Below the pieces are notes generated by a model. That model saw only the letters and a list, made by a program, of their open reading frames with translations. It ran no database searches and was not told where the DNA came from. This document shows, in pieces, positions 35,652 to 47,442 of a DNA stretch of 64,000 nt. Position numbers and translations under genes: made by a program. Location of the stretch: the NCBI GenBank assembly GCA_003024785.1, contig PUQB01000366.1, positions 62,001 through 126,000 on the forward strand. The letters run 5' to 3'. Position 1 is the first letter of the stretch, and each line of letters begins with the position of its first letter. The DNA is from Selaginella tamariscina (Eukaryota > Streptophyta > Lycopodiopsida > Selaginellales > Selaginellaceae).

Positions 35652-38600
35652 GTTTGATAGTAACTGCTTCATAGTTCTCCGTTTTCCAGCTACCTTTTTC
35701 TTGATTCTTTCCTTCATTTTCCTCCTTTTTCTTTCCTAGATCATGGCTGATTTTGAGCGTTTCAACGCAGCACCAAATGCTACTTCATGAGCTGGCCACT
35801 TTGCGCCAAGTGGTCACCGACCTGCAAGGTTCCACCACTGCGGCACATGCAGCTGCTGATGCATCCTCCAAGGCTGCTGCGCAGGCTCTCTCCCAGGCAT
35901 CGGTGGTTCCTCTTCATCAAACTTTTCTTCGGAGCCGAAGGTTAGCATGCCAGAGAAGTTCAGTGGCAATCGTGCCGATTTCCAAGGTTTCCTGAATCAG
36001 ATCCGGCTCTTGATCCGTATGCAACCACGGCGCTACTCGACTGATGCTCAAAAGGTGGGTCTTTTGGCATCCTTACTAAGTGGATCTCCACGGGCTTGGG
36101 TTGCCCCCTTGCTGGAGCGTGACGATCCATTGATGGAAGACTTTGAAGGTTTCGTGGCTGCCTTTGAAGCCTGTTTTGGAGATCCTGATAAGTACCGTTC
36201 TGCATGCACGAAGTTACGGAAGCTCACTCAAGGATCCCGACCAGCTTCCGTCTATGCATCCGAATTTCAGCAACTTTGCACGAACATTCCATGGGACGAG
36301 ACTGCATTGATCGAACACTTCCGTTTTGGGTTGAGGGACGACGTGAAGGACCTTCTCCTTACGTTACCGGATGCCCAAACATTAGCGGAGATCATGCAAC
36401 AAGCTGTTCGTTGCGACAACCGTTTGTTCGAGCGTCGTCAGGAAAGATCCCGTCAGCAGTTCCTGCAAACCAATCCTGCAGCTGTGGTACATGTTCCTGC
36501 ACCACCTTCTGGAGTAGTTCCTATGGAGGTTGAGAAATCCAAGCGTGGCTCTCTTTCCGCTGCTGAGAAGCAACGTCGTCGCAGTGAGAACCTGTGCTTG
36601 TATTGTGGTGGAGCAGGACACAAGGTGGCAGATTGTCCTATTAAAGCCAGGAACTTCAAGACGCGTGAAGTTGAAGCTGAAGTTCAGTCGGAAAACTCCA
36701 ATGTCCACTTCGTCTAGGAGCCGCGAAGTTGGACGTAGGTGCAGGCTCCATTGGTGCTGCTCATACCATCCATCACTTAAGTTTCCTGTACACATTCATC
36801 TTAATAATCGAGAGCTCATGGAGTTTGCCTTGTTAGACACTGGTGCAAATGCATGCTTCATGGATGACACGTTTGCAACTCAACATGGCATTTCGGTGGT
36901 GAAGTTGAAGCGTGCAGTTCCTGTAGAGGTGGCCGATGGGCGTCTAATTGCTTCTGGTGCAGTTACCCATGCTACCGAACCTCTCTCCTGCAGGTATGGC
37001 ACATTCAACTGTTCAATTTCCTTCAACTTGATCAAGACTCGGTCGACTCCCATCATTTTGGGCATGCCATGGTTCGTTGTTGCAAATCCGCAGATCGACT
37101 GGAGGTCTAGGACGCTCACGTTTTCCTCTCCAACAGCTAGGATCAATCCTGTACCTTCCTGCGTGCAGGATACATCCTTAGTATCTGAGGCAGTACAAGC
37201 TACAGGATTGACCGTGCCTGTTCCTGTACCAGTGTTGAAGACTCCTCCTCGACAGGATTCACCTCATGTCAGTTCCTCAGCACATCCGCAGGCTCTCTCC
37301 ACTCCTGTAAGTTTGCGGTGTCCTGTACAGGGTTCTTCCAATCCTGTATCAGTGTCGAAGGTTCCTCCTCAACAGGATCCACCTCCTGTTGATTCGTCAG
37401 CACATTCGCAGGCTTCTTCCACTCTGCGCAACCACGGACTCCTGTACAGGATTCTTCCAATCCTGTACACTCATCAACACCCACACAGGTTTTTTCCAAT
37501 CCTGTCTTTCTGTTACCCTGCTTCTGTTCCATCCCCCAAGATCCTTCCTCTTTTTCAGTCACAGCTCCCTCCTTCTCCTCTCCGAGTTCTTACCACTACC
37601 ATGCATGAACTCGCCACTGATCCTGCTCCTTCCACCTTTTTGCCTTTCAAGTAACTCCTACGTCCTCTTCTACCTTTCCTGTACGACTCCCCTGTTTTTC
37701 TCCTTCTCCTTCTCCTCCTTCTTCCCTACCATCCAAGTACCACGACTTTAAGGACGTTTTTGACAAGCACAAGGCTGCAGTTCTTCCTGTTCACAGGTCC
37801 TACGACTGTCCTATTGATCTTGCGGAAGGAAAGACTCCACCATTCGGACCGATTTATGCATTGTCACCCACAGAGTTGGAGGTTCTTCGTCAGTACATCG
37901 AGGACAACTTGGCATCCGGCTTCATTCGTCACTCAAAGTCCCCTGCAGGAGCCTATCTTCTTTGTCAAGAAGAAGGATGGGAGTTTACGTTTGGTTGTGG
38001 ACTACAGGGGTTTGAATCAAGTCACCATTCGGAATCGGTACCCGTTGCCATTGATCCCGGAACTTCTCGATCGGCTGCGAGGAGCAAAGGTGTTCACGAA
38101 GATCGACTTACGAGGGCCTACAACCTTGTACGGATTCGTCCCGGCGATGAGTGGAAGACTGCCTTTCGTACAAGGTATGGACATTTTGAGTACACGGTAA
38201 TGCCTTTCGGCCTTACCAATGCCCCAGCTGTTCCAACACATGGTGAACGACATTTTCGTGACTTCTTGGACCAGTTTGTGGTGATCTACCTCGACGACAT
38301 CTTGATTTTCTCCAAGGACCAGGCGGCACATGACAAGCATGTACGACTAGTTTAGAGCGGCTTCGCGAGCATGGCCTGTACGCGAAGTTGGAGAAGTGTT
38401 TTTTCGATAGGGATTCGGTGGAGTTCTTGGGCTACATCGTCTCTCCTGCTGGCGTTTCCATGGACATGCACAAGGTGAAGACCATCGTGGAGTGGGAGAG
38501 GCCCAAGTCGGTACGAGATGTACAATGTTTCCTTGGCTTTGCAAACTTCTACAGGCGGTTCATACAGGACTTCTCCAAGCGTGTACTTCCACTCACAGAA

Positions 38601-40696
38601 CTCACCAAGCGCACAGGACTTTTCTCTTGGTCCGACAAGGCGGAACACGCGTTCACAACACTCAAGGACGTTTTCACGACAGCTCCGATTTTAGCACATC
38701 CTGACCCTTCTCATCCTTTCTTCATTGAAGCAGATGCCTCGGATTTTGCAGTAGGATCCGTCCTATCACAAGTTGGAGGACAAGTTGCTTCATCCTGTAG
38801 CTTTTCACTCTCGTAAGTTCCTGTCGGCGGAGATCAATTACGAGATTCATGACAAGGAACTCAAGGCCATTGTGGATTCGTTTGAGGAGTGGCGGCATTT
38901 CCTGGAAGGTGCTGCACATCCTGTACAAGTTCTTACGGATCACAAGAACCTGGAGTACTTTCAAACGGCTCGAGTCTCAGTCGGCGACAGGCTAGGTGGG
39001 CAGAGTTCCTATCACGTTTTGACTTCGTCATCGTCTACAGGCCCGGTTTTCGGAATGGCAAGGCGGACGCATTGTCTAGGCGCTCTTACCTTGCACCAAG
39101 CCCGGGCGATCCTGCATTTGACTGTCAAAGGCAAGTGTTGTTGGGTCCTGATCGTTTCCGGCTTGCGGCACTGCAGGTTCATCAGGCTCCAGCAAATTCA
39201 ACACTCCTACAGGACGTCCGTTCGCAGTTGGCTACAGACGACTTGGCAAAGAATGTGTTCTCACACATTCATCCTGACGTTGCAAGTTCCTCTTCCTCCA
39301 GTTCCCGTCCAGACTACAACCTGTTCACCATACAGGATGGACTCCTGTACCGGGAAGGTCTCCTGTACGTTCCTGTTGGTATTTCCAGGACTCGTGTGGT
39401 ACAGGATTGTCATGATACCCCGGCTACAGGACATTTTGGTGTGGCCAAGACAGTGGAGTTGGTGACTCGCAACTATTGGTGGCCTGGGTTGCGAGGTTTT
39501 GTGGAGAGGTTTGTACGGAGTTGTGACACTTGTAGCAGGTCGAAGATGCCTCATCATGCACCCTCTGGTCTTCTTCGTCCTCTTCCTGTTCCTTCTGCTC
39601 CTTGGAGATCCATTTCTATGGATTTCCTCACAGATCTTCCTCCTTCTCGTGGATTTGATGCAGTTCTTGTGGTGGTTGACCGTTTCACCAAGCAGGCTCA
39701 TTTCCTACCCTGCAACAAGACAGCTACAGGTCAGACAACTGCCGAGTTGGTGATCCGCGAGGTGTTCCGACATCATGGTCTTCCTGAGAGCATTGTTTCC
39801 GATCGAGGTCCACAATTCATGTCCAAGTTTTGGCGAGAGCTTCTTCGGAGTCTACAGGTTAAAGCGGATCTTTCTTCAGGATATCACCCACAAACCGATG
39901 GGCAGTCCGAACGCACAATTCAGACCTTAGAACAGTATCTTCGTTGCTTCATCAGTTACCAGCAGGACAACTGGTTGGACCTCCTTCCAATGGCGGAGTT
40001 TGCCTACAACAACTCCATCACGCATCTACAGGACAGACACCTTTCTTTGCTCTTACAGGCCACCATCCACGTTTTGACTTTGCTCCCGCTTCTCCTTCTT
40101 CCGCTCCTGCAGTACAGGATCGTCTTCAGCATCTTCGGCAGGTACAGGATGATCTCCAGGTTCATCTTCACAGGCACAGGAACGATACAAGCATCATGCT
40201 GATGCTCACCGTCAGCCGGCACCTGCATACAAGATTGGTGATCTCGTGTGGCTTCTTCGTCGACACATTCGCACCAACAGGCCTTCTTCTAAGTTGGATT
40301 TTCAACGATTGGGCCCTTATAGGATCGTGGCGGAGGTAAATCCTGTAGCTTTCCGACTCGAGTTACCATCCACGGTGAAACTTCATCCTGTGTTTCACAC
40401 CTCTTGTTGGAGCCGTATCATCCTTCTTCTCTTCCCGGTCGTGTTTCTTCTCCTCCCCCTCCTGTGGTCATTGACACTGAACCTGAGTACGAAGTTGCAG
40501 CCATCCTTGACTCTCGTCTTCATCGTCACCAACTCCAATACTTGGTGGATTGGAAAGGGTACCTGCCTACTGATCGCACTTGGGAACCTGCATCCAACTT
40601 ACTCCATGCTTCTTCCAAGGTTGCTGCCTTCCATCGGCATTATCCTGCTAAACCAGGTCCCAAGACTCGTGGAACTCGTCTTTAGGGAGGAGGTGC

Positions 40697-41270
40697 TGTC
40701 ACGACCCGATACAGAATACAGGATTCCGGACACAGGATTCGGTTGTAGGATATTCCTATAAGATATTCCTACAGGATATGCCACAGGATATGCCTAGAGA
40801 TAAGAGACATGTGGACTCATCTTAGCCTCTGCATGCATGCAATCACTTTTGCATGCATGCAACACTTTTGCATGCATGCAACCACTTTTGCATGCATGCA
40901 ACCACTTTTTGCACTCATGCCTAGATTAGCTCTTGGAGTTGTGAGCATAAAAGCTTCGACCTAATTATTGTACAATCAGTTACTATCAACACCAGTCTTA
41001 CTACGATCAATCTCGTCCTGTCTTGTCCTTGTCTTGTTTCCTGTCCTGTTCCTGTCTCGCTTGTTTCCTGTCATGCTCCTGGATCTGTCCTGCTCCGGAT
41101 CCTGTCCTGTTCCTATCTTGCTCCCGGATCCTATCCTGATCCTGTCTTGCTCCTAGATCAGTCCTGTTCCTATTTCTAGTTCCTGTCATGCTCTCGGTCC
41201 TGTTCCTGAGTCAGGCCTTCCTGTCCTTGGAATCCTGTTCCCTTCCTGGTTCCTGGATCGTGGCCTGACA
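40697..41270 (+). repeat. 3' LTR of chromovirus copy 1
   Basis: 574 bp partner of the LTR at 35110, longer by extra GCATGCATGCAA-type units. It is followed at 41271-41320 by about 50 bp that normally follow a 5' LTR (internal leader), which is not expected after a 3' LTR. Confidence 0.88.
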
Positions 41271-41320
41271 GTTTGATAGTAATTGCTTCATAGTTCTCCG
41301 TTTTCCAGCTACCTTTTTCA

Positions 41321-41907
41321 AGACAGAAGCAGGACAGGATCTCGGAGCAGGACAGGATCCCGGAGCAGGACAGGATCCAAGAGCAGGATAGGAAACAGGA
41401 CAGAAGCAGGACAGGATCCCGGAGCAGGACAGGATCCAAGAGCAGGATAGGAAACAGGAGCGAGATAGGAATAGGACAGGAAACAAGACAAGAACAAGAC
41501 AAGACGAGATTGATCGTAGTAAGACTGGTGTTGATAGTAATTGATTGTACAACAATTAGGTCAGAGCTTTATGCTCACAACTCCAAGAGCTAATCTAGGC
41601 ATGAGTGCTAAAAGTGGTTGCATGCATGCAAAAGTGACTGCATGCATGCAGAGGCTAAGATGAGTCCACATGTCCCTTATCCTCTAGGCATATCCTGTGC
41701 ATATCCTGTAGGAATATCCTGCAATCGTATCCTGTGTCCGGAATCCTGGTAGGAATATCCTGTAGGAAAGTCCTGCAACCCATATCCTATATCCGGAATC
41801 TTGTAGGAAAGTCCTGCAACCCATATCTTGTATCCGGAATCTGTAGGAAAAGTCCTGCAACCCATATCCTGTATCCGGAATCCTGTATTCTGTATCGGGT
41901 CGTGACA
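41321..41907 (-). repeat. Inverted extra LTR of the same family
   Basis: An LTR of the chromovirus family in reverse orientation, ending GGGTCGTGACA at 41907 and incomplete at its left side. With 40697-41270 it makes an inverted pair around a short spacer. Confidence 0.85.
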
Positions 41908-44000
41908 AAAGGTACTCAACTTCTTATGATTGTCGTTCACACTTCGAAGTTCGCACACCTGTTTGAACTTGTGTACGTGTTGGTTTACGTCTTCCCCCTT
42001 CACTCTACGGAACGCGGGTAAGGGCAGTGTTACGGTGCTCTCCTGCATCCGATTGAGCGCTTGGGCTAATAAGGTGATCGGGTTGGTTCCCATGGCATCC
42101 CGTTGTGCCTGAGAGTTATTTCGATCCGGACCCTTCGCTTCGGACGTGGTGTAGCCCATGTCCTGGTATTCTGCGGGCACCTTTTCCTTCCTCACGGCCC
42201 TGCCCTCCCGTTGAGGGTGGGTGACAGGACGGGTTCCTCCTGGCTGTCCCTCGAGGGACCCCCACCGTGGGACCAACCTGACGGCTGGTGGCACAACTTA
42301 CCTTGGCTGGACGGTTTTCCCTCCTCCAGCGAGTAGTTTTGTATGACCATGTGTGGAATCCCCCGCGACGTCTAAACGGTCATGATCGATGGGGCAATTC
42401 TCCTCACCCCAAGATGGTATTCCCCCGTTTGGTGATGGTTGCGGCTCTGCAGTCTGCCCAGGCGGATTTTCCTCTCGGGGCCGGTCGATACTAGTCGCTC
42501 GGGCGAATCTCTCCTGCCCTGGGACGAATTCCTCTCGTCCCTTCTCCAAGGTAGCCACTGTGCAGCCCCTCTTTCTGGTGCTCCTCCCAGTCCGTCAGCT
42601 CATCGACGTCCAGTCGCCTTCACGCAGGCGGTCATCCCATGTGTACCCCGACTTTCTGAAGCCTTGGGTTCTCATTCTGGTAACCACCTTGACCTGCTGC
42701 GTCGTCCGATCTGCTGAACTCTTGGTGTAGAGGTTGCCTTGTTGGCAATTGATGCCCCTCCTACGAGGGCTTCCCGGATGAGGCTCTTCCTCCCCTCTTT
42801 CCAGGTAGACACGGGCCCCTGCGTCACCTTGATGGGTGACGATGGCCCTGGGTTTCCTATCTTACCTCCATTGTGGCGCTGGTCACGCTGGGCTTCTGGC
42901 TCACGTCCTCCGTTGCTATCCGTGTTGCTTTCTCCCCCTCGAGATTCTTGCCTTCGTCGCAGGCCTTCCCTCTCCTAGGGTTGTCCTGGACGAGGTTTCC
43001 TCCTTCGGGGGTACTCGTTGAAACTGGTTCTGCTCGTTGGTATGGGGGCTCTTTGTGGCCGTCACTTTCACCTACGTTGAGAGGCGGAGGGCTTTTGTCG
43101 TCTTGCCATCCATCCCACTCTGCATCGTAGATTACTATCGAGCGAAGTCGCCATCCAGGTGCTGTTCATACCCGCATGCTGCCGTGCCTGGATTGTCATC
43201 TAGACATGCTGTGGTTCCTTCATATCCCTCTTCATTATCAGCAGTGTGCGACCGCCTCTGCCACTAGTTTGCCGAGTTTACTGCTGCTCGGAGATTCAGC
43301 CATGTGGCATTACCGTCGTTCCCTCGGGTAGGTGAGGCAGGCGCTGATTGCGGCAACCGAGGTGCCTTCCCGCCTTCCATTAATCTCCCTCGGCCGGCCC
43401 GCCGCATTCTCCTGGTCAGCTGTTGCTCATCAATCTTTATTTGTTCGAATGAGTTAATCCCGGCTCTTCGTCGGGCCGCCACTTTACTTGCTACAGTGAA
43501 CTCCATCTGTGTGTACTATTTATCCCTCCGTGGTTGCCACAAATGGTCGTTAGGGACTCCGCAGGCCAGATGTGGTGCTTCTCAGGGAGCAGTGGTCGCC
43601 AGGACACTGTTGAGAGCGTCCAACCCGGAGGTTCGATCGACAAGCCGGGCCTTACCTCATGAGCAATGGAAGGTGTTGGATGGCCTCTACCCGGACGCCA
43701 CAAGGGCCCGTGTACATGTAAAGGGGAATTCTACTAAGATGATTGGGTAGAGAGTGTTGCGGGGCCCAGGAGTCGGGAACGCCCGCTTGTAAGGTGAATA
43801 GAGGGAAAATGGATATATATTGCCTGTCTGAGTACTATCTCCGACAGTGGAGCAAGATATAAGACGCAGACCTGACTCCAAAAAGACCCCGACCCACTAC
43901 CCGCCTTCTGGCTTATAGTGGGTACCTACCACTAGACCCTAGCTATAGGTGGCGCTCTCCCACTGGTCTGCCGCCTGGTGACAGAGTCCTGCCTGTCACA
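41908..44000 (-). mobile_element. Old Ty3/gypsy gag relic
   Basis: GC-rich minus-strand text with gag character: ALNRMQESTVTLPLPAF and GEDVNQHVHKFKQVCE (about 41940-42090), then a proline/glycine-rich part up to about 42560, and further pieces near 43270-43500. It stops sharply at the inverted LTR (41907). It fits the missing front of the relic at 34597-35109, most of whose pol is absent. The 5' edge could not be placed; 43700-43900 may be its leader. Broken, old. Confidence 0.5.
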
Positions 44001-44599
44001 TTTATGCACCTCCCCACACGTGTTGTCCTTCGTACCCTGGGTAGTTGGTCCGGACGATCAGATCTTCGCCTAGTTATGTTGCGGCCTGACACCGGTCGCC
44101 ATCAGTCCATACCTGAAGTACCTCCCTTATCCGGCGCTTCATCTCGTCTCTCGTCCGCGCCGGTGGACGTCCCGCCGGCTGCTGGCTCTGTGATGGTGTC
44201 AGGCCACCGTCAACCATCGACTGTCGACAGAGGTGCTGTAGAAGAGCTTGGTCCCACTCCTGATGCCTTTGCCAGTGTCGATGTCTTCTGCATCATCTTC
44301 TTCATCTTGCTCTTCTTGATAGCCTCGACTTCATATGGCTCCCAAACAATCATTGGAAGATCATTGGCATGCACGTTGAACAATGAGCTCTCCCAAGCCG
44401 GTGGCTACTATGAAGGACAGTCGAGCCAAAATGGAACATGCTTGTGTTCAAATGGTGTAAAGCTCCTTTGCTCTTCGACCACATGTGAGGCTCGCTTGTA
44501 TGATCTATCCATAGCTTCATTGTCTGAGATGGAGCCAGTTTCTTACTAGTATGAACCTGTAACACAAAGTTAGTCAGTAGCAATGCTGGAATGAAAGCT
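44001..44599. other. Unassigned stretch before the second ParB-like gene
   Basis: Open frames on both strands, none recognised. It may hold the right end of the gypsy relic and the last exons of the minus-strand ParB-like gene. Confidence 0.4.
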
Positions 44600-46230
44600 T
44601 ACCTCTATATCATTTGACACGTAGACTTCTCATGCTCCAAAAACTTATTCAGCTCCATCGAATAAGTGAATCGTACACAGTCATGGAAGGGCTGAAAGAC
44701 CAGGCACTTGCTCCAAGTTCGCATCTCATCAAAACAGCTCATGAAGTTGACCTCCTTTCCAACTTCTTCACCATCCTCTCGCAGTCCCTTTAGGATCTGA
44801 ATGGCTTTTGCACGCACAGCTTTTCAATACAAGTCCAAAGTGAACTACTTGATCCACTCTTTGTCCTGCATGCCTGGTAGCCCAAGTTTTGTTGTTTTGC
44901 CTTGGATTTGAGACGAGTGAGCTTGTTCAAGTATCGAAGTCACAACATGTTTGAAATCTTCTCCTTTGACATCGCGTACAACTTCTCAAGGCCCATCCAA
45001 CGGCACTACTTTTAAGAGATGTTCATCATCTTCTAAAACCAGTCCTCCCCCAACTCTGGGTCTATGATAGAGAGGAACTTATGCATACGCTTGTCATGCT
45101 TCTTGTACACTAGTTGCTTCAGGTTCAATTCAAGTTGTGGATTGCCTTTAGCACTAGTGACTACTCTATCGAGATTATCGTTAATCTTGTTCTACACATA
45201 GAATCACTTCTTTCCTATCAATCAAACCTTGAAAAAATTATAATCTTAACAAAAATATTTACATGTTTATCGATTGGAACATCAAAACCAGTTGAAGATT
45301 GTCGAGGTTCTCTGTGGAGATGAAACTTGATTGAACATGAATAGCCCATTGCTGGTTGTCCACTACATCCTCCTGGTAAAGCTTCTGCAAAGTATGTAGC
45401 CTATGGTTCTCGTTCTAATAGTTGAACTTTTGGTTTGATAGCCTCGAAGCCCACTGTTTGTACTCCGGTTGAGTAAGAACTTGCTTGAAAGACCGATCCT
45501 GCTCGTACTAAACTATGTCCTTCAACAACTCCAACAGCTCCTCAACAATGAGTGGATCTCCGATGGATAGAATGAATAAGGCTGTGTTGCATAGATAACC
45601 AGCCTTCTTTAACGACGACACTAGCATGTCCAAGTCCCTTGGGTTCACTCGGTGAACCACCTTGTTCAAATGCATTCTACAGATTAACACATTAGGAGGA
45701 TCACTAAGTCCCTTGATAGTAATTTTGTTGAGCAGGTTCACTGAGCTCTTCAACTACAAGCTGGCTGGTATGCTGTATATCTCTTTCGGCTCTTTATCAC
45801 TCTTCGCCTTCTTGCCTTTCAGATCAGCTTTCCCACAACCTCTCTTTTTGTTGAATGCCTTCTCCAAGTTGTCCTCGCTAAAAGAAGAAGAGTATCTGTT
45901 ATCTCCACTTGTTCTTTCTGGACTGCAACCTTAGCTTCCACAGGGACTCGCTTTTTTGGCTTTGCAGGCAGCTGCAACAAGGACTCATTCTCTGCCTGAA
46001 CGAATGAAGGAGGCTACTGCAACAAGCTCTCCAAGAACGCTGCGTCGGTTGATGGAGGATGCTGTTGGTGCTACTTGAGGTTGAGTGTTCAAGTTGATCA
46101 CTGGAGGATCCTCCTTTACTACATCAAATGGTTCTCCTCTCTTTCCTCACTTGTGCTTCAAATTCTTCTTCTCTTCCCGTGGCTCTTCATCAAGCACAAG
46201 CTCTTGTAGACGTTTTGAAGCTCTCACCAT
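44600..46230 (-). pseudogene. Second ParB-like domain gene, broken
   Basis: Minus strand. An ATG at 46228-46230, just after a T-rich stretch and CAG acceptor, opens MVRASKRLQELVLDEEPREE. A basic region follows (PAKPKKRVPVEAKVAVQK; KKAKSDKEPKEI), then a ParB-like pattern: LNKVVHRVNPRDLDMLVSSL near 45650, and ENHRLHTLQKLYQED near 45400, the latter close to the GNHRLxAL signature of ParB/sulfiredoxin folds. An intron (about 45192-45262) separates a further exon starting at 45191 (NDNLDRVVTSAKGNPQLELN) and downstream text to about 44600 (WSKCLVFQPFHD). At least six frame breaks or stops interrupt it. It is not a close copy of the gene at 18872-22008: the ParB loop reads ENHRL here and SGQHT there. 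Confidence 0.45.
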
Positions 46231-46239
46231 TTTGTAGAC

Positions 46240-46743
46240 TCTGAAAAAAAAACACATAAGTAAATTGATTTGGAGAGAAAAGGAAAAACAAACACTAAAG
46301 TTGACTAACCTTGTGGCTGCCGACTGAGGCAAGATGGTGCTGACCTTCTCAATTGGCATAAAAAGTCGACCCCTTAACTCTGGCACTACACAAAAACACA
46401 CAGTGATATGGAGACTTGAGCTTCGAATTAAAAAAGATGAAATTCAACTAACCTTGTGGTTGCTGACTAAGGTTGGTTGGTGTCGACCCTCTCAGAAGGC
46501 ATAGATGAGATGATGTCCAGACCTTGGCCTCTCACAAAAAGATATGTTTGTTTGAGCATAGGCCTGGTTATGAAATGAAAGTCAACTAACCTTGTGGCTA
46601 CCAATTGAGGCAAGATGGTGCCGACCTTCTCAGTCAGCAAAAAAGTCGACCCCTTAACTCTAGCACTACATAAAAACACACAATGATATAGAGACTTGAG
46701 CCTCAAAATAAAAAAATGAAATTTAACTAACCTTATGCTACCA
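46240..46743 (-). repeat. Tandem exon-like modules, left block
   Basis: Minus-strand units of about 140 bp alternate in two types, giving a period near 280 bp. Each has a short open stretch such as LRGRLFMPIEKVSTILPQ or VKGSTFLLTEKVGTILPQ that ends in CCACAAG followed by GTTAG, a good splice donor, and a T/A-rich acceptor in front. They precede the ATG of the ParB-like gene and may be repeated leader exons. The block continues at 53149 beyond the inserted chromovirus. Confidence 0.6.
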
Positions 46744-46748
46744 ACTAA

Positions 46749-47442
46749 TGTCAAGCCACGATCCAGGAACCAAGAAGAGAACAGGATTTCAAGGACAGTG
46801 AGGCTTGACTCAAGAACAGGACCGAGAGCAGGACAGGAACTAGGAATAGGAACAGGACGGATCTAGGAGCAAGACAGGAAAGCGCAGGACAAGATCCAGG
46901 AACAAGACAGAAGCAGGACAGGATCCCGGAGCAGGACAGGATCCAGGAACAAGACAGAAGCAGGACAGGATCCCGGAGCAGGACAGGATCCAAGAGCAAG
47001 ATAGGAAACAGGAGCGAGATAGGAACAGGACAGGAAACAAGACAAGAACAAGACAAGACAAGATTGATCGTAGTAAGACTGGTGTTGATAGTAACTAATT
47101 GTACAACAATTAGGTCGGAGCTTTTATGCTCACAACTCCAAGAGCTAATCTAGGCATGAGTGCTAAAAGTGGTTGCATGCATGCAAAAGTGACTGCATGC
47201 ATACAAAAGTGACTGCATGCATGCAGAGGCTAAGATGAGTCCACATGTCCCTTATCCTCTAGGCATATCCTGTGGCATATCCTGTAGGAATATCCTGCAA
47301 CCGTATCCTGTGTCTGGAATCCTGGTAGGAATATCCTGTAGGAAAGTCCTGCAACCCATATCCTGTATCCGGAATCCTGTAGGAAAGTCCTACAACCCAT
47401 ATCCTGTATCCAGAATCCTGTATTCTGTATCGGGTCGTGACA
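46749..47442 (-). repeat. 3' LTR of chromovirus copy 2
   Basis: 694 bp, from TGTCAAGCCACG to GGGTCGTGACA (plus-strand reading). Longer than its partner by extra AGGACAGGATCC-type and ATATCCTGTAGG-type units. The polypurine tract lies just inside, at 47443-47455. Confidence 0.9.

Larger units (their letters stand above)
35110..41270 (+). mobile_element. Ty3/gypsy chromovirus, copy 1
   Basis: LTRs 35110-35651 and 40697-41270 (TGTCACGACCCG...TGACA). Between them in order on the plus strand: gag with a CCHC knuckle (CLYCGGAGHKVADC, 36595-36640), retropepsin (LLDTGANACFMDD, 36830), reverse transcriptase ([20 protein letters not shown] near 38000; YLDDILIF near 38290), RNase H ([18 protein letters not shown], 38720), integrase with its zinc finger and core (GYHPQTDGQSERTIQT near 39890), and a chromodomain-like end (LQYLVDWKGYLPTDRTWEP, 40530). 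A GGGAGGAGGTGC polypurine tract precedes the 3' LTR. The copy is young, close to the one at 46749-53143, but broken at several places. No target-site duplication was found, because the right edge runs into extra leader and LTR sequence. Confidence 0.9.

Noticed and set aside
36382-36795. Minus-strand open frames within the chromovirus gag region, and the matching ones in copy 2
   Set aside because: They lie opposite a well-supported gag and protease and show no domain.
42103-43267. Plus-strand open frames in the GC-rich 42-43 kb region
   Set aside because: GC-rich DNA leaves several frames open; only the minus strand has gag-like text.
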